A stretch of DNA of 64,000 nt from SH-MAG3 sp035461245 (GTDB lineage: Bacteria > Gemmatimonadota > Gemmatimonadetes > Longimicrobiales > RSA9). The position numbers and the translations under genes are program-made. Of this stretch, positions 30,277 to 39,469 are shown piece after piece. The stretch lies in assembly GCA_035461245.1 (NCBI GenBank), contig DATHVP010000100.1, positions 1 through 64,000 on the forward strand, given 5' to 3'. A model generated the notes under the pieces. It did not search any database. It worked only from the letters and a program-made list of their open reading frames with translations, and had not been told where the DNA came from. Each line of letters opens with the position of its first letter. Positions within the stretch are counted from its first letter, which is position 1.

Positions 30277-33200
30277 CTACCCCGCGCGCTTGTCGCCCCC
30301 GCTGGCCTGCAGTGCCGCAGCGGGTGACCGGCTGTACGTGCCGTCGGGCCCCAGGCGCCACGCCGACGGCTCGTTGAGCGTCTCCTCCAGCACCCGGTCG
30401 AGCATGGCCTGGTGCTCGGGCGCAGTTATGGGCGTGCCCACCTCCACGCGCTCCGACAGGTTGCGGGGGCGCCAGTCTGCGGACGCGATATAGTACTCGT
30501 CGTCGCCGCCGTTGGCGAAGTGGAATATGCGGGCGTGCTGCAGCAGCCGCCCGACGACGCTGACGACGGTGATGTTGTCGGACACGCCGGGCACACCGGG
30601 TCGCAGGGCACAGATCTCCCGCACCATCATCTCTATGCGCACGCCGGCGGCGGACGCGCGATAGAGAGCGCCGATGACCCTGCGGTCGGCGAGGCCGTTG
30701 ATCTGCACGCGGATGCGGGCAGGCCGGCCGGCGCGGGCGTGAGCGGCTTCCCGGTCTATGAGGCGCAGCAGCCGGCGCCGCATGTCGAAGGGCGCGACGA
30801 GCAGCCGGGAGATGCTGCCGCTCACCGAGTACCCCGTGAGCAGGTTGAACACGCTTCCCACCTCACGGGAGAGTACCTTGTCAGCCGTGAGCAGGCCCAG
30901 GTCCACGTACGTGCGCGCTGTGGCCGCATTCAGGTTGCCTGTCCCGATGTACGCGTAACGGCGCATGCGCTCACCTTCCCGCCGCACGACCAGCGCGATC
31001 TTGGCGTGGACCTTGAACCGGACGGGCGAGAACGCCACGCGGATGCCTTCCTTCTCGAGGCCCCGTGCCCACTCGATGTTGCGCTTCTCGTCGAAGCTGG
31101 CCTTCAGTTCGACGAGCACCGCCACGTCCTTGCCGTTCTCGCGGGCGCGGCGCAGGGCAGCGACCACGCCGGAATCGCTGCTGGTACGGTACAGCGTTGC
31201 GCGCAGCGAGACGACGTCGGGATCATCGGCCGCCTCGTGCAGGAACCGTTCGACAGTCCGCTGGAAGTCGTCGTGAGGGAAGTGGAACAGCCGGTCCTGC
31301 TCCCGCACCTGCTCGAACACGGTTCGGCCCTCATCCAGCGGCGACTGCTGCTCGAGTGGCCCGTAGTGCAGTTCGGGCATGTCGATGCCGGCAAGTTCCT
31401 TCAGTGAAGCCAGGTCCACCAGCCGGCCGACGGTGTAGATGTCCTGTTCGCCGGGCGTGCTGAGCTGGTCCTCGGCCTCGTACTGGAACTCGCGCAGGAG
31501 GTGATGCCGGATATGGGGCGGCATGGCGTGCTCGACTTCCAGGCGGATCACCTCCTGGAACGGGCGGCGGCTGACCTCCTCCTCGACAGCCTGCAGCATG
31601 TCCAGTGGCTCACCGCCCAGGTCCATGTGCGCGCTGCGGGTCACACGGAACGAGTGCGCCTGCACGAGTTGCACGCCGGGGTACAGCTCCGGGAGCACGG
31701 ACTGGATCACGTCCTCCAGCAGCACGAAGCGGCGGCCGTCCGGCAGCGGCACGAAGCGCGGCAGCTCGCCGGGCAGTTCCAGTGCGATGAGCTGCTCATC
31801 GCCGTCGGGCGGCCTCACCACCACGGCCAGGGCCGGCCGCAGGTTGCGCACATGGGGGAACGGGTGCGCGGCGTCGGCGGCGAACGGCATGAGCAGCGCC
31901 TCGATCCTCTCGCCGTAGCGGTCACGCACCGCGGCGCGGTCAGCAGCGGAAAGGGCCTCCCACCGCTCCACCCGTATGCCGTGCCGCTGCAGTGCCGGCA
32001 GCAGCTGGCGGTTGAGCAGTTCGTACGCCGCCTGGGTCATGTGCCGGGCGCGCGTCGCGACGGCGTCGAGGATCTCGGCGGGCGTCATGCCGTCAATGCT
32101 GGTACTGTTGTCGCCCCGGGCGAGCATGCGCTTGAAGTGGGCGACGCGGCTCATGAAGAAGTCGTCCCTGCGCTCGCCGAACATGGCCAGGAAGCGGAGC
32201 CGCTCCAGCAGTGGCACGGAACGGTCCTCGGCCATGGCCAGCACATGCTCGTCGAAGGACAGGCGGGACAGTTCCATGTTCAGCAGCAGGTTCGGCGGCA
32301 CGTCGCTGGCCGGCGGCTCCCACGTGGGGTCACCCGCCTCGAGTCGCTGCAGGACCAGCTCGAACGGTTCCGTGCGGCCGCGCCGACCGGGCAGGACCGC
32401 GGCGCCTGCGGCGGGCGGCGCCCAGCTCACGAAGCTGGAGCGGGCCACCACCTGCAGTGCCGCCAGTGTACGGGCGTCCCGCAGCCCGGGCCCGCCAGCG
32501 ATGCGCAGCGCCCGCCGTGTGGGGATCCAGGTAATGTTCGCGGTGTCCTCGGTTGGCTCCAGGTCCTCCGCCAGCCAGACCTCTACCGCGGGGCGGCCCG
32601 GCATATCGCCGCGTACGCCGAGGAGACGGATGCGGGCGCGACCATGACCGAAGGCCCGGCGCAGTGCCCGCCGGCACGCGCCCCCGCCGCTACCGGGCGC
32701 CCACGGCAGGATAAGGCGGCCCTTCCGTTCCAGCATGGCGAGTGCGCCGCGCTCGTGCACGACAACGGCCACTTCCCGCGCCCCGCGCAGCTCCTTCTTC
32801 AGCGCCACCACGTCCAGGTCCTGGAACAGTTCCCGGGCCCGTGTGGCCCGCTCGGCAAGGACCTGCCTCAGGTCGTAACGCTCCTTCAACTCGCCGGCCA
32901 GCTTCCGGGCGACATCATTGCCGGCATCGTCCGCGGCGACCTCGGCCTCGACCATGTCCGCCGACAACTCGCCGGTCCGGAGCGTCACCACGTCCAGGGA
33001 CAGGCGGACGCCGACGTCGCGCGGGTCATCCGCCCCTGACGACGCCGGCTCCGTTGGCCGCAGCGTGCGCGTGCGACGCACGACCTCGAGTTCGAAGACG
33101 GGCTCCAGTCGTGCCGGGTCCACGAGGCTGCGCAGCAGGTTCGCGGCTTCCGTGTCGCCCTGGAACAGCGAGGCCGGGTCCGTGCCGGTGACCTCTGCCT

Positions 33201-33471
33201 CGCGGGTGTGCTGCACTGCGCCGTCACCGGCCGGCTCCCGGTCCGTGACGTTCACCGCCAGCAGCGCCGAGCCGTCGTCATGCAGCCGCAGTCGCACCGA
33301 GACGCCACGGGCGTCCAGGTCGGCGGCGGCCGTGTCGTAGAAGATGTCCCGGAAATATTCCGCCGCGGAGCCATCGGCCGTGAAGCCTGCGGGCGGGGGA
33401 TCCGACGCAATGCGATCCAGGGTCTCGCGATCGGCCACTTCATAGCGGTACACGTGTTGTCGTGTCATCAT
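30277..33471 (-). CDS. CYTH-like domain fused to polyphosphate kinase 1
   Basis: A 1064-residue protein, about 390 residues longer than E. coli PPK1. Residues 394-1064 are a complete PPK1: N-domain (LNMELSRLSFDEHVLAMAED, RDDFFMSRVAHFKR), catalytic H822 in RFKVHAKIALVVRR and second histidine H979 in LLQHARIFHFANGG, plus YIGTGNLNAATA. It should make polyphosphate from ATP. Residues 1-215 resemble a CYTH triphosphate-tunnel domain (YFRDIFYDTAAADLDARGVS, VRLRLHDDG, EAEVAADDAG), but the usual N-terminal ExExK is absent (VYRYEV). Residues about 233-320 have the spacing of a Nudix fold (GRLILPWAPGSGGG) without catalytic glutamates; this is tentative. The start ATGATG lies 2 bases after the stop of the upstream gene, so translation is coupled. 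Confidence 0.85.
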   Translation of the reverse strand: MMTRQHVYRYEVADRETLDRIASDPPPAGFTADGSAAEYFRDIFYDTAAADLDARGVSVRLRLHDDGSALLAVNVTDREPAGDGAVQHTREAEVTGTDPASLFQGDTEAANLLRSLVDPARLEPVFELEVVRRTRTLRPTEPASSGADDPRDVGVRLSLDVVTLRTGELSADMVEAEVAADDAGNDVARKLAGELKERYDLRQVLAERATRARELFQDLDVVALKKELRGAREVAVVVHERGALAMLERKGRLILPWAPGSGGGACRRALRRAFGHGRARIRLLGVRGDMPGRPAVEVWLAEDLEPTEDTANITWIPTRRALRIAGGPGLRDARTLAALQVVARSSFVSWAPPAAGAAVLPGRRGRTEPFELVLQRLEAGDPTWEPPASDVPPNLLLNMELSRLSFDEHVLAMAEDRSVPLLERLRFLAMFGERRDDFFMSRVAHFKRMLARGDNSTSIDGMTPAEILDAVATRARHMTQAAYELLNRQLLPALQRHGIRVERWEALSAADRAAVRDRYGERIEALLMPFAADAAHPFPHVRNLRPALAVVVRPPDGDEQLIALELPGELPRFVPLPDGRRFVLLEDVIQSVLPELYPGVQLVQAHSFRVTRSAHMDLGGEPLDMLQAVEEEVSRRPFQEVIRLEVEHAMPPHIRHHLLREFQYEAEDQLSTPGEQDIYTVGRLVDLASLKELAGIDMPELHYGPLEQQSPLDEGRTVFEQVREQDRLFHFPHDDFQRTVERFLHEAADDPDVVSLRATLYRTSSDSGVVAALRRARENGKDVAVLVELKASFDEKRNIEWARGLEKEGIRVAFSPVRFKVHAKIALVVRREGERMRRYAYIGTGNLNAATARTYVDLGLLTADKVLSREVGSVFNLLTGYSVSGSISRLLVAPFDMRRRLLRLIDREAAHARAGRPARIRVQINGLADRRVIGALYRASAAGVRIEMMVREICALRPGVPGVSDNITVVSVVGRLLQHARIFHFANGGDDEYYIASADWRPRNLSERVEVGTPITAPEHQAMLDRVLEETLNEPSAWRLGPDGTYSRSPAAALQASGGDKRAG

Positions 33472-33473
33472 CC

Positions 33474-36215
33474 TCAGAAGGGCATCCCGAACCAGGCGTA
33501 CAGGCGCGTGCCTTCGCCCCGGGCCACGGCAATGCTGGCCGACCTGCCGAAGGCGGCGAACCAGGCACCACCGCCGAGGCCGGTGTGCCAGCCTCCGGGC
33601 GAAGCGCCACCGTGCCAGACGCGCCCGGCATCGGCAAAGGCAAAGACGCCGGTCTCCATGCGGACCAGCAGCACCAGTGAGTCCAGCGGCATGCGCAGCT
33701 CCGCACCGCCGAACGCGGTGGCGTCGCCGGCATAGCGGTACGCAGGCAGCCCGCGCAGCGAATGGCGGCCGCCAAGGAACGGGGCGTCGAAGAAGGGATA
33801 CGCGCCGAAGGCGTGTTCGCCGCCGGCCCGGAGCGCCAGGTGCAGCCCATCCCCCAGGAGGGGCACGTACGTGGCGACGCTGGCGGCAACATGCGCCGCC
33901 ATGTCGCCGCTGCCCGCGGCCTCCGCGACACCGGTCACGAGCGGGTACCCGGCGGCGCTCGCCTGCACCCGGAACCCGCGCCGGGGCGCTGCAGATCGAT
34001 CGGTTCGGCGCACGTCCAGCAGGGCCCGCATGCCGACCTGCGTGACGGCATCGGTGGTTACGGCAAAGGCTGCGGCGTCGGCCAGCCGCGGGTTCGTCCA
34101 GGCAAAGGCAGGCCCGACCTCGAAGGACCCCGTCAGGCGGCGCGGCGCATCGGGAGCCCAGCGGATCGCTGCAGCCGCGCCCTCGTCGTCTTCCGGCACG
34201 TCATCGGCTTCGTCAGATCCGTCCGGGTTGACGGCCTGCCCGGCTCGCGGGCCAATGTGCCAGACCAGCGATGGCCTGAAGGTCAGCCGGTGTAACCTCA
34301 CATCGCCGCCAGCCTCTGAAAACGAGGACTCATTGCCAAAGCCATTGAAACGGAACGTTTCCGCATTGGACGCGTCGAATGCGAGGTTGACGGACCGGCT
34401 GGAGTTCTGCATGCGGTAGTCCAGCACGAGCCCTGCGGCAATGCCGCCTGTCTCCGGCGCATACTGTACCGAACCGGCCGCCTGCCAGTGGTACGGCGCC
34501 CGCCGGAACCCGTAGCGGGTGAATTCCGCGCCAGCGCCCAGCAGGAAGCCGGCGCGCTCCCGGTAAGTGACGGCAGGCCCTATACCGCCGTCGCTGCCCC
34601 AGTTCTGGGCCCACAGCACGTTGGCGCGGAGCCCTTCAGGCGAATCCGGCTCGATCCACGGCGAGTCATCGAACCGGGTATTCGCTGAGCTGCCGATTCG
34701 ATTGTCGCCGCGATGATCGTATAACCTCGCGCCGCCGGCCAGGTCCTCCAGCAGGTCATCGCCACCACCGCCGATGATTCTTACGAGGATGGGGCCGTCA
34801 GGTGGGCCCACGACGCGGGCATGGTCATCCCCACCATGAAGGTAGACGCGCACCTCCCGGGTCTCGCGCGGCAGGAACACACGGTCGTAATAGATGCCAC
34901 CCGTACCCGCCGCGCCGTTCGCCTCCAGGTCCGCCATCACCGGTGCTGCCTCGCTGCGCAGCACCACGCGGACGGTGCCATCGGCGCGCCGTTCTATCCA
35001 GGCAAAGTCGGATTCGTCCGTGCCACGCACATCAACATCCGTGGCCAGCCATTCGTAGAACGCCTCCGCCACCGCCGGCAGCTGGTCCCGCCGGGCGCGC
35101 AACATGCTGGCGATCTCATCGCCGCGCAGTGCCACATACTCCGGCGGCATGCCGGCCACCGCCTGGGCGATGACGTCATCGGTTATCACCTGCTGCAGAT
35201 GCGCGCCTTCTCTGGCGAAGTCGCTGCGGGTGAGGCGGGTGAGCAGACGGCGGTCCACGGCGTGGGAGCTGTACGTCATCGCCTCGACGGAGGCGTAGCG
35301 GTCACCGAAGCGAACGGGTTTCGGGTAGAACCGCCGGGCCAGGCGCACGAGGGCGCCGTCGGCCCGGACCAGGGCCCAGTCCCGGTCGGCGGGGATGGGC
35401 CGCCAGGTGTAGGGCCCGTCGCCGAAGCGGGCAAAGCGCCACTGGTCCGTGCCCCGGTCCGGATCGCCCACCAGCATGTCCACCAGCCGCGCGCGCAGGA
35501 ACTCCGCCTCGTCGAGCTGGTGTTCCGGACTGTCCTCCAGGTCGTCGAGGAAGTTCTCGGTGTTCTTGACGCTCAGCGAGCCGGCGAAGCCCGGCGTGTC
35601 GTCCGGCCCCTCGTCGGGCCGCTCCTCCAGCTCGCCCAGCATGCCGGCAAAGTCCCTGCGGTGCTCGCCCAGGGCCGGGTCATCAGGCATGATGAAGAGC
35701 CGCGGCCGTACATGGAGAACGCCCGCCGCTTCCAGCAGGGCGGGCATGACGAAGTGGCTGCCGGGGTTGAGGGCACTGATGTGGTCCTGCACGATGTCGC
35801 TGGCCGGTGTGTCCGTCAGCTCCGCCCCGAGGTTTCGCTCCGGGAACTTGTCTATGGACCGGAAGATCCAGCGCATGCCCTGCGCGTCGGTGAAATGCAG
35901 CGTGATGCTCTGGTTGCCACCGCCGGCGCGCAGGGGCGTCAGCCCGCCGGCAAACGTGCGCACGTCCAGCACCGGCACCCGGACGGGCTGGACCCAGAGA
36001 TCCCGCCAGTTCGCGCCGTTCATGAAGCGGATGAAACCGTGGGCGTCATAACGGGCACCGGCAGCAACGGTCAGGGTGTCGCCCGGCACCTGTGCGTACA
36101 GTGCGCCGCCCGCTCCGGGAATGCTCCACGCAGCGCCCCAGGCGGCGACGCAGATGGCGATGATACATGCCGGACCGTTCGCCCTGACGGCACCGGCTGG
36201 CGCGCGACGCTTCAT
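33474..36215 (-). CDS. Kinase-like domain joined to Omp85/BamA-type barrel
   Basis: A 913-residue exported protein with a signal peptide ending near LYAQ (39-42). The C-terminus is a surface-antigen (D15) beta-barrel: LGGRHSLRGLPAYRY near residue 815 is the Omp85 strand signature, and the protein ends in phenylalanine (WFGMPF). Residues about 85-400 have the order of an atypical kinase of the CotH/FAM20 kind: a lysine in WIFRSIDK (K123), a loop DMLVGDPDRGTDQWRF (about 246-261) and a metal-site-like IPADRDWAL (274-282). This N-terminal assignment is inference. It overlaps the DUF4956 gene by ATGA and precedes the PPK gene by 2 bases: one coupled operon. Confidence 0.6.
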   Translation of the reverse strand: MKRRAPAGAVRANGPACIIAICVAAWGAAWSIPGAGGALYAQVPGDTLTVAAGARYDAHGFIRFMNGANWRDLWVQPVRVPVLDVRTFAGGLTPLRAGGGNQSITLHFTDAQGMRWIFRSIDKFPERNLGAELTDTPASDIVQDHISALNPGSHFVMPALLEAAGVLHVRPRLFIMPDDPALGEHRRDFAGMLGELEERPDEGPDDTPGFAGSLSVKNTENFLDDLEDSPEHQLDEAEFLRARLVDMLVGDPDRGTDQWRFARFGDGPYTWRPIPADRDWALVRADGALVRLARRFYPKPVRFGDRYASVEAMTYSSHAVDRRLLTRLTRSDFAREGAHLQQVITDDVIAQAVAGMPPEYVALRGDEIASMLRARRDQLPAVAEAFYEWLATDVDVRGTDESDFAWIERRADGTVRVVLRSEAAPVMADLEANGAAGTGGIYYDRVFLPRETREVRVYLHGGDDHARVVGPPDGPILVRIIGGGGDDLLEDLAGGARLYDHRGDNRIGSSANTRFDDSPWIEPDSPEGLRANVLWAQNWGSDGGIGPAVTYRERAGFLLGAGAEFTRYGFRRAPYHWQAAGSVQYAPETGGIAAGLVLDYRMQNSSRSVNLAFDASNAETFRFNGFGNESSFSEAGGDVRLHRLTFRPSLVWHIGPRAGQAVNPDGSDEADDVPEDDEGAAAAIRWAPDAPRRLTGSFEVGPAFAWTNPRLADAAAFAVTTDAVTQVGMRALLDVRRTDRSAAPRRGFRVQASAAGYPLVTGVAEAAGSGDMAAHVAASVATYVPLLGDGLHLALRAGGEHAFGAYPFFDAPFLGGRHSLRGLPAYRYAGDATAFGGAELRMPLDSLVLLVRMETGVFAFADAGRVWHGGASPGGWHTGLGGGAWFAAFGRSASIAVARGEGTRLYAWFGMPF

Positions 36216-37216
36216 GCTTCGTCCTCCTCGTCCTCATCCGGCCGGAACGGCACGTACTCCGCCGCCACGAGCTGCCGGCCGCAGCGTTCCTCCAGTTCCG
36301 CCATGATCTCCACCGGGTCCGCGCTCTTGCGCAGTTGCAGCACGATCTCGAAGCGGGTCAGCCCGCGGCCGTCTGCCACCGGCTCCGTGACGCGCCAGTC
36401 CTTGGCCACCCGGTCCGCCGTCGCCTCGACGATGCGTCGGGCGCCGTCCGCGTCCACCGCATGCACGACGATGATGCCATCGGCGTCCATGCCATCGGCC
36501 GCGTCTGTTGCCCGGGCCAGCAGTGTACGCCGGGTCTCGCCCGATGACGGACCCAGCACACTGCCGTCGCCGGCGATGAGCACGGCGCCCCGGCCGCCGC
36601 TGTAGATGGAGCCGACGTCGTAGCGCCACACGACCAGGACAACGCCGTTGAAGGCCAGCGACATGACCAGTGCGACGTCCAGGGCCTGCACGCCCGCGGC
36701 CAGCCCGATGCCCAGCGAGAGCAGCACGTAGACGGCCTCCTGAGGCTCGTTCAGCTTCTGCCGGAACCGCACGCCGGCCACGATGCCCGCCAGCGCGAAG
36801 GCCAGGGCCAGGCTGTTCTTCACCACCAGCACCACGCCGGCCACGACGATGGGCAGCACGATGATGGCGTGGATGAGCGACGGGTCGTAGCGCAGGCGGC
36901 GGGTGTACATGTGGACCCACGCCACCGGCGCGGCGAGGGCCAGTGCGCCGATGACCGCGATGAGGGTGAGCAGGCCGCGGCCGCCGGCGCCGGCCCATGG
37001 CGCAGTGGGTGCTGCCGTAGCCGTGGGATGTCCGCCGGTGAGGAGCGCCTCGAAATCGCCGGCGCCTGGCACCGCGATGGGCGCCACCAGCGCATCCCGG
37101 CCGCCGGGCACGTAGCGCACCACGACGGCGCCCACTGCCACCAGCAGTCCGTAGTAGAGCGCCAGGCGCACCACGGGCAGACCCCGGCCGTTGTAGCTGC
37201 CGCGTTTTTCAGCCAT
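36212..37216 (-). CDS. DUF4956 membrane protein
   Basis: A 334-residue inner-membrane protein with about six helices in the first 210 residues and a cytoplasmic alpha/beta domain at the C-terminus. The DUF4956 signature is GIVAGVRFRQKLNEPQEAVY followed by SLGIGLAAGVQALDVAL. In other phyla DUF4956 genes are neighbours of polyphosphate-polymerase (VTC/CYTH) and CotH genes, and here it leads the operon containing the CYTH-PPK protein and the kinase-like barrel protein. ATG 37214-37216 has AGGGAC upstream; the stop overlaps the next start. Confidence 0.85.
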   Translation of the reverse strand: MAEKRGSYNGRGLPVVRLALYYGLLVAVGAVVVRYVPGGRDALVAPIAVPGAGDFEALLTGGHPTATAAPTAPWAGAGGRGLLTLIAVIGALALAAPVAWVHMYTRRLRYDPSLIHAIIVLPIVVAGVVLVVKNSLALAFALAGIVAGVRFRQKLNEPQEAVYVLLSLGIGLAAGVQALDVALVMSLAFNGVVLVVWRYDVGSIYSGGRGAVLIAGDGSVLGPSSGETRRTLLARATDAADGMDADGIIVVHAVDADGARRIVEATADRVAKDWRVTEPVADGRGLTRFEIVLQLRKSADPVEIMAELEERCGRQLVAAEYVPFRPDEDEEDEA

Positions 37217-37259
37217 GTCCCTGCCAGTCCCCGCCACCGTAGCCCTGTCGCTGTGTTTC

Positions 37260-37288
37260 GCCCGGCAGAAAAACCGCGTCAGCCGGGC
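37260..37288. terminator. Hairpin between the EEP and DUF4956 genes
   Basis: GCCCGGC (37260-37266) and GCCGGGC (37282-37288) form a 7-bp stem; on the minus strand the loop contains TTTTT. It lies after the EEP gene stop and before the DUF4956 start, so it could end the upstream transcript or act in the leader of the polyphosphate operon. Confidence 0.4.
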
Positions 37289-37329
37289 ATTTATCCGTTA
37301 GCAGACGCGTGTGGGGCAAGAACCGTGCA

Positions 37330-38559
37330 TCATCTGCTGAACTGCTGGGTCCCCGCTGGCCGGAGCAGCCCCAGCACGGGGTTGTGGTCGGAGCCGTAGC
37401 GGTCGTCGATGCGGTACTCGACGAACTCCCAGCCGGCGGGCGCAGCGGCAAGCACGTAGTCCAGGCGGCGTGGTACGCCCAGCCGGTCCGCCGTGGAGAA
37501 TGACGTCAGCGGCGTTGGCAACGGCAGCACCTCCCGCACGACCCTCGCCGCCGCCTCCTGCGGCCCGCGCAGCCAGGTGTTCAGATCGGCACCGAGGAGC
37601 ACAGGCTCGCCTGCCGCCGCCATCTGCCGCAGCGCGGGCAGCAGCGAACGCGCCTGCCGCGCGCGGATGCTGCCGAAGCTGCCGGCGAAATGGCTGAAGG
37701 CAAAGTTGTCCAGGTGCGCACTCACCACGTGCACGGACGTGCCGAAGCCGGGCGGCGTGACGCGGGCGGCCACGGCCACGCGACGGCGGATCCCGTGCGC
37801 CATCTCGATGGCCCGGGGCTCCGCCAGTGGCAGCGTGGAGAGGAGCGCGGCCCCCTGGTCCACGTCGCGGCCGTCCGTTGTGGGCTTGCGGGTGGACGGC
37901 ACGTAGAGGAGGTGCAGTCCCGTGGCCTCGGCAAGGCGCCGGATGTCGGGGCCGGGCATGTCGAGGGTGGAGCTGGTGCGCGCGCCGTCCGGCAGTGCAT
38001 CTGCCGGCGGCACGGGCGGCCCGATGCGCGGCACCTCCTGCAGCAGCAGCACGAAGTGGGCGGGCGGGCCGCCTGTATATCGGCCGTCACGCAGGCTGGC
38101 CACCAGCCGCTCAAGGTCCCCGCCGCCCAGCGCCATGTTCCACGCGACGACGACGAGTCCCTCGGCTGCGGGTTCCGCAACCGCAGGAGCCCGGGCATGG
38201 TCTTCGCCAGCACCTTCGCCAGCGCCGGTGCCCATAGTGGCGGCCGTGCCGGCACCCGGTGGCTCGTAGAGCAGCGCGGGTCCGACGGCGGAGCAATAGG
38301 CGTCCAACTCGCGCCGCTGCCCCGTGTCGGCCGGCAGCGTCCAGCGCATCTCTGCGGGAAATGCAGGAGCAGCGGGAACGGCGGTCGTGTCAGCCGCCGG
38401 ACGTGCGGCGGACACTGATGGCGCCGGAGGTGGGGCGGCGTTACCGAACGCGGTGCGGCAGGTGACGTCAGTGGCGTCCACCTGCACCGCCGGCCTGGCG
38501 CACGCGGTGGCGGCGACGGCCAGCACCGCAGCGGCGAGCACTGCCGTGCGGGCCGTCAC
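37330..38559 (-). CDS. Endonuclease/exonuclease/phosphatase (EEP) family lipoprotein
   Basis: A 409-residue exported phosphodiesterase or phosphatase. A signal with LAVAATAC (C21) is followed by an alanine/proline-rich stretch. The EEP domain spans about 130-405: VVVAWNMALGGGD (metal asparagine), LLLQEVP (metal glutamate), VSAHLDNF (catalytic histidine), LLGADLNTWL and GSDHNPVLG (C-terminal aspartate-histidine). All catalytic residues are present. Candidates are nuclease, sphingomyelinase-like or phosphoinositide-like activity. GTG 38557-38559 gives a proper signal peptide and lies 22 bp after the preceding gene. Confidence 0.78.
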   Translation of the reverse strand: MTARTAVLAAAVLAVAATACARPAVQVDATDVTCRTAFGNAAPPPAPSVSAARPAADTTAVPAAPAFPAEMRWTLPADTGQRRELDAYCSAVGPALLYEPPGAGTAATMGTGAGEGAGEDHARAPAVAEPAAEGLVVVAWNMALGGGDLERLVASLRDGRYTGGPPAHFVLLLQEVPRIGPPVPPADALPDGARTSSTLDMPGPDIRRLAEATGLHLLYVPSTRKPTTDGRDVDQGAALLSTLPLAEPRAIEMAHGIRRRVAVAARVTPPGFGTSVHVVSAHLDNFAFSHFAGSFGSIRARQARSLLPALRQMAAAGEPVLLGADLNTWLRGPQEAAARVVREVLPLPTPLTSFSTADRLGVPRRLDYVLAAAPAGWEFVEYRIDDRYGSDHNPVLGLLRPAGTQQFSR

Positions 38560-38581
38560 CAGCGGCGCCGCTGCTGCCGCG

Positions 38582-39469
38582 CTACGGCAGCAGCGTCCAG
38601 GTGACACTGAGGCCGAACTGGTAGCCGCTGGCTGCACGGAAGATCTTCTGCAGGCCAAGGTGCACGTCGAGGCCGCGGTGCAGGAGCTGCTGCACGCCGA
38701 TACCCGATCCAAGCATGTAGTTGCGCTGTCCGGACACGGGCTCGCCGCCGCAGTCCACGGCCCAGATGACGCCTGGCGTCAGGAACCCCACCAGCCGGAC
38801 CTTCTGGAACATTCCCAGTGAGACGGGCACACCCAAGTCCACAGTGCACGCGTGCTGGCCGGGCACGAAGTCCGGCGCGTAGCCGAAGCCGAGATCGGTG
38901 CCCAGGGTCACCGTCGAGCTGTAATCGCCCAGGGCTGCCCCGATACGCGAGCTGCCCGTGAGCAGGTTGATGCGGGCGCGGCCCTCGAACATGAAGTGGC
39001 CGCCGCAGTCCTCGCCGAGGAGCGTGCATTCCCGTTCCTGGTAGCCGGCGGTGGCGCCGAAGACGGAGCCGCCCAGGAGCTGGAAGTCCACGCCGCCGGC
39101 GATGGCGGCCATGTCCGGCCCGCTGCGACCGCCGCGCATGCCGCCGTGGGCGCGCAGGCCCCAGTAGTTGTGGTCCCGGCTGGCGGGCATGGGCGCACCG
39201 ATGCGCGGCAGTGCCCCGATGGGCGTGGCCTCGATGCGCAGAACGTGCAGTTCCTCCGGCGTCAGTTCCGCCTGGCCGTGCGCCGCCGACGCACCGCCTG
39301 TACTGATGGCGACAGCGACGCAGGCGGCAACCGCCGTCGCACGAACCGCGGACGCAGGGACGCTGGCGAGAGACAGCGTCGCACGGAGTGATGCCCACGC
39401 GTGGCACGCGGACGCCATGACGCGGCGTGTCGCATTGGACGGTACGGCGTTATGCGACGTCGTCATCAT
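38582..39469 (-). CDS. Outer-membrane beta-barrel protein (hypothetical)
   Basis: A 295-residue exported protein. The signal peptide is long (to about residue 65, ending ASAAHGQ), followed by alternating short strands typical of small beta-barrels (GATAGYQERECTL, RINLLTGSSRIGAAL, VTLGTDLGFGYAP, YQFGLSVTWTLLP). No family is recognised. The start ATG 39467-39469 overlaps the stop of the metallophosphoesterase gene (ATGA), with GGAGG upstream, so the two are coupled. Confidence 0.6.
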   Translation of the reverse strand: MMTTSHNAVPSNATRRVMASACHAWASLRATLSLASVPASAVRATAVAACVAVAISTGGASAAHGQAELTPEELHVLRIEATPIGALPRIGAPMPASRDHNYWGLRAHGGMRGGRSGPDMAAIAGGVDFQLLGGSVFGATAGYQERECTLLGEDCGGHFMFEGRARINLLTGSSRIGAALGDYSSTVTLGTDLGFGYAPDFVPGQHACTVDLGVPVSLGMFQKVRLVGFLTPGVIWAVDCGGEPVSGQRNYMLGSGIGVQQLLHRGLDVHLGLQKIFRAASGYQFGLSVTWTLLP

